NCBI RefSeq assembly: GCF_037975245.1
Contig: NC_092563.1
Span: forward strand, 18,405,594 to 18,469,593
Length of the DNA stretch: 64,000 nt
Reading direction: 5' to 3'
Source: Apostichopus japonicus
Taxonomy: Eukaryota; Echinodermata; Holothuroidea; Aspidochirotida; Stichopodidae
The position numbers and the translations under genes are program-made. Of the stretch, positions 1 to 12,033 are shown one piece after another; position 1 is the first letter of the stretch, and the number at the start of each line of letters is the position of its first letter. The notes under the pieces are model-generated. The model did no database searches, was not told where the DNA came from, and worked only from the letters and a program-made list of their open reading frames with translations.

Positions 1-8
1 TTGCTTAC

Positions 9-197
9 CTCGGTCCATTTTTTAGTCATTTGATCATAAATCATAACAACAACTAGTGGATCTGATTTGGAGGCAATATCTTTGTCCATCAAGTTTTTGC
101 ATGAGAGCCTCATCTCAACTTTGGTCAATAGCCTATTGACGCCAGGTATCCGTGGCGACGACGCCCCATCCGAGTTTCCCTGTGGTATAAATGCCAT
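9..197 (-). CDS. copine, first coding exon (N-terminus of C2A domain)
   Basis: Copines are soluble calcium-dependent phospholipid-binding proteins with two C2 domains followed by a VWA-like domain; they move to the plasma membrane when calcium rises. Only the first 63 residues are here. Residues 25-50 read as the first C2A strands: TKVEMRLSCKNL, then MDKD and SKSDPLVVV. The Asp residues at 38, 40 and 46 sit where C2 calcium ligands are expected. Met1 is chosen because its context is ACCATGG and the same frame just upstream has TGA, TAG and TGA stops. The exon ends after a Glu codon at a strong donor (GTAAGC, positions 8-3), phase 0. The remainder of the gene lies beyond the left edge. The short N-terminal leader (residues 1-24) is typical of the family. 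The copine assignment is confident; which paralogue is not resolved. Confidence 0.87.
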
Positions 198-268
198 GGT
201 GGTCCTCTGCTTTGACTTCCTTCACTATCAGGGATGGTGAAAAGGCTTTCTTCTTTTTTGGGTGGAAT
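198..268 (-). other. 5' UTR part of the copine exon
   Basis: The coding exon continues upstream to an acceptor reading tttactcttcag (AG at 270-269). The 71 nt between this acceptor and the ATG contain in-frame stops, so this is untranslated leader. At least one more noncoding exon must lie at higher coordinates. Confidence 0.6.
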
Positions 269-3200
269 CTGAAGAGTAAAGATTAAAGTATATCATTTAG
301 TATTTCATCAATCTTGAATTCATCACAGAAAAGCCTGGAGTTGGTTTTAACATGTTTGCAAACCTCTGGTAAATAATCTTAAACCGTAATAACCAGTCAC
401 TGCTTTCAGCTTTCGACAATGATCTGGGAAAGTCCCATTTCCACGATAAAGTAATGGATTGTGCTCGAGCACACACATGCCATGTCTATATACTTGGCAG
501 CCCAGCTTGTTTACTTACTGGCCTAGAATTGACAACATCATTCCAATTCCAAATTCAGCTTAATTTACAAGGTGATGAAAATGTTGGTAAACAACTGATT
601 ATCATCCTACAGTATTTGGACAAAGCCTGACAAACATTCTTCTTTTGACAGTCATTATTTGAAAGGTTACTCAGAGTTTCCCCAAACCTTACTACAACTT
701 TTTATCGCAACCAAACTTGTTCTCCCTCCTCCCCAACCCCCCTCCCCCTCCCCTCCTGCTCCCCCTACTACTACACAAGCTATAGTATCTATTTAAAACA
801 ACCAAACTAAACAATCTATATTTGAACTTCATGTACTCTAAACTTCAGCTAGAAACGTACCAGATTTCGACTCAACAAATAGAAATCTGATTCGTGCAGA
901 TCGAAAACCTGAGCAAGAATCTTATTGCAAGCTTCAGAATGATACAAACTGGGGACTAAACCTGCACCCAAATCCTAAAATGCTTCCCCCTACCCCCCCC
1001 CCCCCCCGACAAATGGAAAAAGATACTCTAAATGTCAGTCTGTTGAGCACAATTATTAATATGAAGTTAGAACAAGGTGGTGAACAATCAATGTTCCCGA
1101 TGGCTAACAATTCAGAAACACACTTCTTTCTGCATGGTAGAACAATCAAGAGTGCTGATGTTATGAGGGGACAGGTAAACGAGGGCTAGCATAGAAAATT
1201 GATGAATTTTCATAGGGGAAGCAGGCAATGACCTGCTAGAGGCAACTGGGGATGTGTAGTGCAAGCTAGGAAGGTCGGAGTATAATAATGCACATGCGAC
1301 AGGTACAGTATTGGGCGCAGAAGATGGAAATTTTGTGAGCTGGCAAGTCATGTTTGGTATAATTCAGACTAAGTACTTTCAAATCCCTGGAAAAATTATT
1401 CAGAAAAATGTTTAATATTTTCTTTTACATTGTGAAGTAAGATGAAGGAAAGATGGAGGAAGGGTAGAGAGAAAGAGCAAAAGGGTGTGGAATGGGTGAC
1501 CAGGGTCTGGCTAGGGTAAACAATACATACCAGGTTACCAAACTGGTGCATTTGGCAAGCATCATATATTACACCTTTGATTATTCCGGTTAAAACCAAA
1601 GGTTTAAACCAAAATATGATGCATATACGAAAACCAAAACTGTCAAGCTACAGTAATCAAGTATGGATGAGACACAGCCATTAATCCTACAGCCTCTTCC
1701 GTCGAGTACTTCACTACTCAGTGAAGTACAGAGTCTGTACAGAGTCTATCTAGTCTAGTAGGCTACAAACGTTTCCCCAGGCAACAAGCTGCAAATCTCT
1801 AATGCATAATCCACCCAAATCACCTACATGCCCTTCGGAGTAAATATGTATGCAAAATTTACTAAATTGTTTGCATAGAACATGTTCACAGGATGAAAAT
1901 CGTCTTGTCGAGTGAAGTTGTTCCCTTTACTTAAATATAAGCATGAATTAAGAACAGTTTGTAATGGACAAGAGCTAAGTACGAAGACATAGGCTTCAAA
2001 TCTCAAGTGTGAGTGGGTGAGTGAGTGAGTGTATTAGATGCCTGACAATCGGAGAAATATGCTTGTTTACGGCAGGGCTGGAAAACTTGGCAAACCTTTC
2101 GAACCAGGTTCGCGGGAAATCTGTGATGCTCGCGGGAAATCCAGCCTGGCTGGAGAAAAAAAAATCAAGAAAAAAAGTAGAGAATAAAAAAACAGGACGA
2201 AAAATATTAAAAAAAACGAAGGGAAAAAAAGTACATCTGTAAAAAAACAAAAAGGAAAATTTCAGAAGAAAAGTTTCAGAAACAAAAGAAAAATGTTAAG
2301 AGAGTGTGCTTGCAATTATAGTCACAATATCACCAGTAATGATATGTCCCCAACCCACTCACAAGGGCAATGTCAATGGCTTGTTTCGCACGTAAACTTT
2401 ACGACTTTATACAGTCCCTCGGATGAATTTGAATGACAACGGCTTTGGACCATTCAGCGACATACAGATCACATGTACTGTACCTTAAGTCACACCCACC
2501 AGTAGGTACTGTATACAACTGGTTTCAAAAATCAGGATTACAAAATATAAGAAAGCTAATTAACCTCAAAATCTAGATCTTTATAAACAGAAATCATAAT
2601 GAAGAAAAAATAAATTCCCAAAACGGACAGTGTTGTGTGGAGCAACGTATTAACCCGTTAATCTGAAAGACAGAGGCTAAAAGACGTGTTGCGTTTCTTC
2701 TAAAAGTTATAATATAAGGGTAGTCAAGGTTTGTAGTTAGTACTGCAGTAGTCATAGAAACCAGCTATTTCCATACAGTGTCATATCTTTTGCAATCTGC
2801 CACATGTGACAAATGCATTTTAGTCTTAAAATTATATTTTTATCTGTTTGGGTCATGTCCAGTGAAATCTATTTACCTCTGATGTCATCACTTCTTTATG
2901 CCTTTATTTTTCTTGTTTAGTTTTATATTTTACCAGCACTGTTTGTTATTCTTTGGAAAAACATATGGACTCAAGTTTTTTATATTTCCTAAAGGTCCCC
3001 TAACTATCATATAAATTTTAATAACTATATAAGTTCATTAGTGCATATTCATTTTGGAGAAGAAGATCAAATAATGGACAATTGAAATTTGAAACAAAAC
3101 ATTTGTAATGTCCTAGAAGCAAACTGACAAATTTGTTTTATGTTTTTCTTTAAACTTTACATCCACTACACTACCATTTCAATATTGGACTACAGTCATT

Positions 3201-3952
3201 GATATATGTAAATCACATCTCCTCAAAAGGTAAAAAGTCGATTATGATCCAATCCAATGTGAAAAACAATCATAAAAGTGATAAAGAAAGCAGAGATAAA
3301 ACATTTTGCCATGAGATTTGTACAACGTACTATGAAACACCACGCCTGTTTGCTTCAAGTTCACTAATTATGCCATCTCAATATAAAAGCCATGTAGGAA
3401 TTAAATGCAAATTTTAACACGAAATCGACTATATACTGTATAGACTATATATTTCTATTTCATCAGGTCTTAACCTTTAATAATATCCTTTTTACACAGT
3501 TAACAACTTGTGACAATATATATATATATATATATAATTCACATTATAACTGTAGGCAGGTGAAACCTCTATCTTCCATATCAATATCCTGTTTTGGCCA
3601 CTGAAACTTATAAAAGCAGATCAGACCAGTAAAGAGATGAAGGTAGGATATAGAAAAGTGAAATAATGAGATATAATTATGGGAAATAGTACTATCCTAT
3701 TCTAATTTTGCATCTCTTCATTTTATTGTGTGTCTAAAAAACACAGGCATATTATTAACGAACGTCCCGCTTTTGTCTTGAAAATGAGACTAAATTCCAC
3801 AAACATCAGGTGTGCATGCTACAGTTAGTATCGCAATTTCCCCCACACAGGAATCAATAATGCAACCGCTTTGATTTTTTTTTTTTGTCTTTCTTTTCTC
3901 GCTGATGAGAAATTCCAGTTAGAACTTATATAACTTCATTCCATTGCATTCA

Positions 3953-4002
<50 letters not shown>

Positions 4003-4150
4003 CTGCAGCAGTATCTAATTTCATATCTATGTATTAGTGAAAAAGCTGACAAGCTCCATATTTCTTTAATTACAACATTCACTATATTGATTCTACGTTC
4101 TACGTTCTCGTTTCTTGACCCAATTAAAGTCTCGAATTGGCAACACCGTG
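269..4150. other. no gene recognised; intron or upstream DNA of the copine gene
   Basis: AT-rich DNA with short low-complexity tracts: a C-run at about 995-1008, an A-rich stretch at 2150-2260 and short TA runs at about 3517-3536. Open frames here are short and have no family character. If the copine leader exon is near 23.1 kb, all of this is its first intron. Confidence 0.45.
3950..4001. repeat. (TA)n microsatellite
   Basis: Roughly 50 bp of alternating T and A with one interruption (TACATA). Confidence 0.9.
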
Positions 4151-4159
4151 AAAATACAG

Positions 4160-4560
4160 GCAAAGATGCGTACGTGAGGCCCACGCAGCCTAACAAAAGG
4201 AAGCTTTGTTGCTTATTTTCATAGTTAATATTGAATATATGTGCTTGGATCTTAAAAATTCAATGTTTCACACTAAATAGAGTCAATACGTGTGCCTATA
4301 CATACTGTACATGTGTGGAACAGTAAAAGTTGACTATATTTCATGTAAAGAATTATATATTCAATAAACATAATTTATTTGTATATGTATGTACGTGAGT
4401 CCAACACAGCCTATTAACAAAAGTAATAAATATTGCAAGTAAATATTGCATGTACATGGATCTTAAAAATTCAATGTTTCACACTATAGAGAGTCAATAG
4501 GTGTTCACATGTGGAACAGTAAAAGTTGACTATATTTCATGAAAAGAAATATTCAATTTT
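4160..4560. repeat. diverged tandem duplication, period about 221 bp
   Basis: Shared landmarks recur in the same order: TACGTGAG at 4171 and 4392, then GGATCTTAAAAATTCAATG, then GGAACAGTAAAAGTTGAC. The second copy is shorter and contains small indels, so this is an old local duplication. Confidence 0.8.
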
Positions 4561-5221
4561 AATATACTTATATATATTTGCAAAAATTCAGGCTAAATAA
4601 TAGTACAGGGTATGTTTGAAATCAGAGTATAATGATATATTAAAGGTCAGTGTGCAAGAAAAGGATGCAACTTTAGGCAAGATAAAAACATCAAATTTAG
4701 CAATTACTTTCTGTACATAAATTGTTAGAAATGTGGACTGATGTTACAATGGGGTGAAACTGGCATTGCCAACATTGGTGGCTGGGATTAATTTATGCTG
4801 TATCATCACATCGCAAAATGCTATGAATATTGGGCAATTATTAGCTGTGCAAGTGCAAGTAGATGTATACAAGTAGTTTTTCTACCCAGAAAACAGTGTT
4901 TTTTTTTTTTAACAGACAAAATTAAAAGGCTATAAAACTGCTAGTACACAAAATTTTCACTAAGTTATTCCGTGTGTTACTCATACATAACTTGAACCAA
5001 TTGAAGTTAGCACTTTCCTCTCCCAGTATTGACGAGCCCTTCTGTCCTAATTCTCATGCTACCTCCAATCTTGATATTTTTGATGGTAAAATGAAAAGGA
5101 CTGTGACAGACCCAATTGGGCCCAGGGCCATCAGGAAAGGACCATGCCAAAAGGCAACTGTTCTAAACACAGCTAGATCCATGCAGAGTGCAGTTGTTAC
5201 GAGGAGTCAGGGAAGGGAGGC

Positions 5222-5302
5222 ATAAAGGTTACCAGCTCATTCTAGACTAAGTAGAACGAGGTGCTAAGGTTGTGGGGGGACAGGTAAATTAGGAGTGAAG
5301 TA
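5222..5302 (+). repeat. MITE-like family copy, 3' part
   Basis: Contains GGTTACCAG, a TAGAACGAGGTGCTAAGG block and GGGGACAGGTAA, matching the arms of the complete element at 9825-10341. The terminal GTAAATA is altered to GAAGTAATT. Confidence 0.65.
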
Positions 5303-5518
5303 ATTGGTTGGAGACAACTAAAAGAGATGAAGTGTGATGAACTTGTTCATAACAATAATATATATCATTAATATCACATTGTCCAATAAAAATGATTGGG
5401 GATACATTTCCATTAACTGCCTGATTAATATACCAGCCAGCATATTAAGAGAAGGAAAGGCACATTGGATTGTAGTATGACAAGGAAGGGCATTGACTGG
5501 GGGAGCCGGTCAAAGAGG

Positions 5519-5617
5519 GCGCACAGTGTTAAAAAGGTCACCAGTTCATGCTAGGCATGGTAGAACAAGGTGCTAAGGTTTTGGGGAGACAGGTAAGGGA
5601 GGAACAAAGTAAATATA
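5519..5617 (+). repeat. MITE-like family copy, 3' part
   Basis: CAGTGTTAAAAAGGTCACCAG, then GGTAGAACAAGGTGCTAAGG, then GGGGAGACAGGTAAGGGAGG, ending GTAAATA. Order and spacing match the arms of the element at 9825-10341. Confidence 0.7.
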
Positions 5618-6419
5618 ACAGCCCGCAGAAGAGAAGGGAAAGATTGAATCACCATAGCAACCATGCAGGCAGTGCCATGATCACGTGACTATTTGAATAT
5701 TCCAATCACAATTGGCATTTAGCAAAGATAGGACAAGCTTCCAAAGTCCACACTCATATGCATTTGAAAGGAAAAATGGGACCAATTTAATTGTGTCAAT
5801 TGATTAGACTATTTTTCAAATGGGTTAATATCAAATTAAAAAAAAAAGTTCTTTCACGCAAAATATCTGTCTTTTTTCAGTACTTGTGGTTTTCAATGGA
5901 TGTTAATTCTATGCCATACGTAAGCCCTAGGTTTAGCTAGCCTCTTTTAATATCGGTTCTAGGAAAGGTTTAAATTGTTTCATGAAAAGATTCCGTAACC
6001 CAAATCAATCAAAGAAGGTGGTGTTCGAAATACAGGACTCGGTGAATGCAAATATTGTTCGGAGTAACTAAGGGAATATTCCCCAAGATACTGTCGGCCA
6101 TTTTGTTGGCTGGATGCAGTGTCTCCTGTCTGCTAAACCTTGACGATTAGTTTGCATAGCTGGTTAACAATTGCAGGTATCAAGAAAAAGGAAAAGGGAA
6201 GTGTTGCTTTGGCAAGGAACTTTTCAAGGAACAAGTCTCAGGGAAGTAAAGTACAGTAAACAATATCAACGACTTTGCTTTTGAATTTCCTTACCTTCAC
6301 CACAATTCGTTCACCTAGTTTTGGATGGTAAAAGCCTTTTTAAATATGGGTCAACATGTGTACAGCACTACAACATTGTAACACAGTGGTAGAATGCAAA
6401 GGAGGCCTAACTGATCGGT

Positions 6420-6522
6420 TGCTACGGGGTGACAGTGCTAAAAAGATGACCGGTTCACTCTAGACACGGTAGAGCCAGAGTACTATTGTTGATGAGACAG
6501 ATATGAAGGAGGGAAGCAAGTA
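6420..6522 (+). repeat. MITE-like family copy, diverged
   Basis: CAGTGCTAAAAAGATGACCGG, then TCTAGACACGGTAGAGCCAG, then GAGACAGATATGAAGGAGGG, ending in GTAAAT. It is an older copy of the same family. Confidence 0.6.
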
Positions 6523-7904
6523 AATTTTGTGATGGGCAAAAATGTTTACAATATCTCTTTTATGCACTTTATCGTTGGCAGAGTGTTTACAATTTCAGAG
6601 CTGCTTTCCACAGAAATAGCCCTAGTAAGTGCTCCAAGCTAAAGCAGATTTCTGAGAAATGCTTTTTTCAAATCATCCACTATATGATTGAATGTAGTAT
6701 ATATATACCATTACAACAGATTCTCAAAAGTTTCCCTTGAACATCAGAACACCGCACTAACTTGGCATACCAAACTCAAAACGATCGCGTCTTACGACGT
6801 AAATTGCCAGAAAAGAAAAAAAATATTGTACAAATATGTGAAAGTTCTATAAAAATCAGATATGAGAAATTGATCCAACTAATGTAACTACTTGGTGTAA
6901 CTCATTGGATAATGCTGTATTTAATTTAGCGTGACCGCTCGAAAAGCTTTCCAACGTAATTTCCGAAATCCAGCCGGAGTTGATACGGGCATATAAACGA
7001 TGATTTGTCGTCTCTCAGGAACTGTTTTTTGACTGGTAGAATTTTGCAATTGTAATATTGCCAAGGTCAAGATGGAGTCGAGCCGAGAAGCTCCGTTACT
7101 TAATTAAAAGTGTTGAGCTCGGTGTGTGTTGTCATTCGTGAGCGCTATATGTGACGGTAACGGGGAGAGGCAGTAATTGCGTAGATTCTGTGCTGAAGGG
7201 ACATCGTAAGAAACCACAACACGATTAAATTACTCTGCTAGAGTAACACTGTGTGAACTGTACATGTGTATACACAAATTAGCCACTTCAAAGTTCCCAT
7301 TGACCGAGCAATACTATAGTCAGTCCGTCATGGATTGAAAGTTGAATGAGAGAAAATTAGTTTTGAGTAATCACAATTTATTTCAAATTAGGGAAAAATA
7401 TATTGGTTTTTCGGTAAAAAAAAAAAAAAAATTGAGAATAGCACAAATTTCAACTTTCCTAACCATGTTAGTTTTGAATTTTAACGTGTTTCATTTCTAT
7501 TCAAAACTGCTTATTTGATATGAATATTCATGATGTGGGAGGAACTATCATGCCTCCACACAACCACAGCACTCTTGCCATTCAATGTATTGTACTGTGT
7601 AACTGCCACAGCTTAGAACGTGCCCATACAATCTGCACTCTCATTCTATTGGCCATAAACGTGTGTATTTGGTACTCTCCCACAAATGTTCTCTTCTCTG
7701 GTTCTATGTTGTCATCAAATTGGTAACCATCTAATATTTGGATGTACTTTATACCTTTCCAATCCATTGCGAGCACTGCTCCTTAGCCTAGATACAGTAG
7801 TTAAAGTATCCCTTTCAACTTTGTAAGTTTATATGAAAGGTTACTCACTAAGTTTGCTATATATAGTAGTTGTTTCCATCCTTTGTTATAAACTTATGTT
7901 GTTT

Positions 7905-8640
7905 TATGAGGGGAGGGAGAGGGGAAGGAGAGGGACTGAGAGGGGAGGGAAAGGGGAGGGAGAGGGGAGGGACTGGGGAGTGAGAGGGGAGGGAAAGGGG
8001 AGGGAGAGGGGAGGGAGAGGGGAAGGAGAGGGAGTGAGAGGGGAGGGAAAGGGGAGGGAGAGGGGAGGGAGAGGGGAGGGATTGGGGAGTGAGAGGGGAG
8101 GGAAAGGGAAGGAAGAGGGGAGGGAGAGAGGAGGGATTGGGGAGTGAGAGGGGAGGGAAAGGGGAGGGAGAGGGGAGGGAGAGGGGAAGGAGAGGGAGTG
8201 AGAGGGGAGGGAAAGGGGAGGGAGAGGGGAGGGAGAGGGGAGGGAAAGGGAAGGAAGAGGGGAGGGAGAGAGGAGGAATTGGGGAGTGAGAGGGGAGGGA
8301 AAGGGGAGGGAGAGGGGAGGGAAAGGGGAGGGAGAGGGGAGGGAGAGGGAAGGGATTGGGGAGTGAGAGGGGAGGGAAAGGGGAGGGAGAGGGGAGGGAG
8401 GAGATGGGAGGGAGAGAGGTAGGGAAAGGGAGGGGAGGGAGTGGGGAGGGAGAGGGGAGAAAGAAGGAGAGGGGAGAGAGCAGGGAGGGACTGGAGAGTG
8501 GAGGATGAGAGCGGGATGCAGGGAACAAAAGGGATGGACTAATGGGAGAGTGACGGAAGGGAAGAGAGAGAGGGAAGGGAGAGGATACTGTGCGGTAGAT
8601 GGGGGAGGAAAGTGTGGGGAGATGGGAAACATGCTAAAGC
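7905..8640. repeat. polypurine G-rich minisatellite
   Basis: About 700 bp that is almost purely G and A on the plus strand. It is built from GGGGAGGGA blocks with variants GAGAGG, GAAAGG and spacers such as ATTGGGGAGTGAGAGG that recur with the neighbouring blocks. Many closely spaced runs of three or four G make G-quadruplex or triplex formation plausible. Repetitive Pro/Ser/Leu or Gly/Arg/Glu open frames on either strand follow from the composition and are not genes. Confidence 0.95.
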
Positions 8641-9824
8641 CTAAAAGAAATATTGGTCTATAGCAGTTACAGTGTTTGTAATTATATGGAATTCCCAGCA
8701 TGCAGATTTACTTGCTTTTTTACTCAAGAATGACACTATCGTACATCAATCACTACAAAAATGACCCATATGGCTGTCTAATTGCATTTCATCAAGTCTG
8801 AATGGAAATACGACAGATAGCATAAATAGTCCAAGCCTCCATTAGCATCTTAGTCATTATTAATCGCAAGAGAAAAAATGGGGTTAATTCTTCTCAGACA
8901 ACTTTATAGGCCAACATTTAGCTTCATCTTTCTCTAGCGTCGTAGTCTTTTCTGTGCAAGTGAAACCTACCGAAATCTGTATATATGCTATGAAACATTT
9001 TCTATTGATCGATCAAAGCTGATCATTTTCTGAATACCAGCTACTAGTATGGTTTTGTATGTAAGCTAGCTGATATCATCATGCTGACTGACGAGACCGG
9101 CTTGCCCTGTTTCAGATGAGAGTTCGACCAAAAACGCAGACGTCTTTCATCCGGATTGGTACAGTACTGTATGTTCTGGAGAAAGATGAAGTTTGGAGGG
9201 GTGGGGGGAGGATTCAAACTTTCAAAGAATCACCTCTTAAAACTACCATGTATAGGCTTCCATTTTATTAAATTATCTCATCAAGTTATATATCTGGTCT
9301 GCTTGTTAAATTGATAGATATGGTGGCATAGAAAAAGAAAAAAAAAGAGGCTGACGATGATGAATGGCCATTTTCGTAATTGATTTGGAGTTTTGAAGAC
9401 CTTTTAGAATCAATTTTATTAACCGGCCCCTCTGGTAAATAAAGCTGACAAGCAGATGGCAAAAAAGTCTTTAAAAACAGAGAGAGCTATATCAAACACA
9501 TGAGGCCCACTGAGTACAGACAAAGGCAGGTAGATGGGTAAAAGTTAATCCGTCTTTTAAAGAGAAATGAGGATGTTTTTCAACGTTCCGTCAGTAGTGG
9601 TTTCCCTGGCAACATTAAAAGCAACTGGCTGCATTTCATAGCTGTGATTATACAGTAAATACGGGTAATAATCATCTTTCCCATGTTCACTTAAATTGAC
9701 TGTTTTTTCCAAACAAACTAAAAACTTTGATCATATGTTCAGACAGAAAGTTATTCTGAATCTAAAATGTCATAAAAACAGCTATAAGATTTATCTGTGT
9801 ATATTATAAAACTTACTGGTTTAT

Positions 9825-10341
9825 ATATTTACGAGTGACCCACTTACCTGTCTCCCCACAACCTATGCACCGCATTCTACCGTGTCTAGAATGCCCTGGT
9901 AATCTTTTAACACTGTACACCCTCACTGGCCCTAATGGCCTTCCTTCATTTTCTCGCAGAGCTACTACCTGTTACCCTAAAAACGTTACGTAAGAAAAAA
10001 CAAACGCATGGGCGAGAGTGTACACTAAAAACAGCCCCCAAAAACACCCTTCCCTACAAGAAAAGGATACTTATCAGGCTGGAAAAGATCCTTGGAAGTG
10101 CAGAAGTCCTGATAGGAAACTTCTAGAGTATAAATCCAAGGTAATCCAGGCGAATTTCGCAAAAAATTTTCTAACTCCGAAAAACACAGTGAGACACTTT
10201 GTGGGTAGAAAAATGAAGGAAGGCCATTAGGGCCAGTGAGGGTGTACAGTGTTAAAAGATTACCAGGGCATTCTAGACACGGTAGAATGCGGTGCATAGG
10301 TTGTGGGGAGACAGGTAAGTGGGGAACGAAGTAAATACAGT
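9825..10341. mobile_element. MITE-like element with about 130-bp terminal inverted repeats
   Basis: The left arm (about 9825-9960, minus sense) and right arm (about 10206-10341, plus sense) are near-perfect reverse complements. Each contains GACACGGTAGAATGCGGTGC, GTGGGGAGACAGGTAAGTGG and a GGCCATTAGGGCCAGTGAGG block. The outer ends read TATTTAC / GTAAATA. The 245-bp interior has no transposase-like protein. This is the most complete member of a family whose arms recur at 5.2, 5.5, 6.4 and 11.9 kb. Superfamily is uncertain. Confidence 0.8.
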
Positions 10342-11540
10342 AGTATAATACTGTAATAATTAGACAAATGCAATAAAAAGTTCATGTAGTTTGCAGTTTT
10401 AACAATGAGAAATGTCCAGACTCAAACATATTCATTAATCATTAAATTCACACGTAACTTCACCCTATATTAATTGTTTTTACTTAAATTATGACCATAT
10501 ATTTTCTTACAATATATCACATCTTCACTTTCTCTTAACCCCTTTTTTACTTTTTTTTTTCATAAAAATTCACACTTTTACTTATAGATTGACACCTTCA
10601 CTTTGCATAAATTGAAGACAAGCTTAAAAATATGAATTTTAGGAAAACAGTCATTTGAAAGTAATTTGGCCCTTCGTTGCTTCCGTAGCATTCAGTATAT
10701 AAAACGTCATCAGAAATTAATACATGTCGGTTCAAGTTCTGGAAGAAAGAAATGACGTACACTACTGTGCATCCCGAAAGCTAACAAGATTTATCAAAAT
10801 GTGAGAACACTTTGCCTGATTTAAGTAACTGAATTCTTTCTTTCTGAAATGTTAAACTTTATACTATCTGCTCTGTACTTCAGAGAGTTCAAACGATATA
10901 GTGAAGACGAAACAGCTCAGTAAGCCAGCAAACCCAAACTTTCCTCTACCACCATAAAAATATGCACTCAGCTGTGAACCTGAAATTTATCTTTGAAACA
11001 TGCTGTGAAGTAGATCTGCATACCTGACAGGGATTTTATTTGAAAGTTTTAAATACTCATGGTACAGAGTTGTGGGCACAGACATTTAGAGTTTAGATGC
11101 AGACAACCTCTCTTGGTCCTCGAGAAAAAAAACGGCAAGTATTATTACCCAGGTTAGGTTGAAGTTACTTTGTACTTCCACTCTTATCTATTCCATACCA
11201 GGTAGTCTGAAATTTATTTTTACTTTTCAAATTTATTCTAAATCTAATTTTAGAAGTTCTTTGTGACTTTGCACGGTATGAATTGAAAACGAAAAGTAAG
11301 AGTTAATTCTTTCTGGTGGTATATATTGTATCTGCACATAGTGCACTGTCAATAGTAGGAAATATCAATTTCAACTTGAACTGCATGGTTCAATTCTGCT
11401 TTAAATACCAATAGAGATCCACTTCACAAGTTGAAGAGTACTTTTTCTTGATGCTGGCCAACCCCTCAAACAGCTATTGAGTATCATCAAATGGATAAAA
11501 AATAGTCAAGTACAAATCTTACCTGGTCTGGATAATCCAC
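10342..11540. other. no gene or named repeat seen
   Basis: AT-rich DNA without a long open frame, splice-bounded exon candidate or obvious repeat. Confidence 0.4.
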
Positions 11541-11559
11541 ACAACAACTGCACCACACT

Positions 11560-11860
11560 AATAATAATATTTGCTTTTAATATACCGCTTTATACCAGCG
11601 ATAGGTCTCAAAGCCCTTTACAGACGTTATATTACCCCTGGTCAATGATAACCTGTCCCAGAGACAATCCCTCCAGTCTGCAGCAGTTATATACTGCGCC
11701 CAATGACAAGTTACCTCACAGGTACCCATTTAACCCCTGGGTGGAGAGTGGCAAGTGAGATAAAGCATCTTGCCCAAGGACACAACGTAATGAACTAGGC
11801 AGGAATCGAACCAGCAATCCTTGGATCACAAGTCCGACGCCTTAGTCAATTGGCCACCAA
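11560..11860 (-). mobile_element. tRNA-derived SINE with ATT tail
   Basis: Read on the minus strand, the element starts near 11858 with a tRNA-like head: TGGCCAATTGACTAAGGCG resembles an A box and GGTTCGATTCC matches the Pol III B box. A body follows with the CCTTGTGTC-side block seen on the plus strand as CTTGCCCAAGGACACAACG and CAGGTACCCATTTAACCCC. It ends near 11562 in an ATTATTATT-type tail on the minus strand. This layout is typical of LINE-mobilised SINEs. No clean target duplication is visible. Confidence 0.75.
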
Positions 11861-11872
11861 GTCTCTAATACT

Positions 11873-12033
11873 GTGTCTAGAGTGACCTGGTAACCTTTGA
11901 CACTAGCTGACACAAGCTGACCTGTCAATAGGGGAGGCCAGTGTCAAAAGCTACAGGGCCACTCTAGAGGCTGCAGCTAGGATGCAGCTGTTGTGAGGAG
12001 ACAGGTATGTGAGGAGAGAAGTAAATATTGACT
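11873..12033. mobile_element. short inverted-repeat MITE of the GTAAATA family
   Basis: The left arm (minus sense, GTGTCTAGAGTGACCTGGTAACC) and right arm (plus sense, CTACAGGGCCACTCTAGAGG, then GTGAGGAGACAGGTATGTG and GTAAATA) face each other over a short spacer. Diverged relative of the 9825-10341 element. Confidence 0.55.

Noticed and set aside
7857-8701. Open frames of 92-265 codons on both strands rich in Pro/Ser/Leu or Gly/Arg/Glu
   Set aside because: Translation of a simple polypurine repeat; no unique sequence, start context or splice structure.
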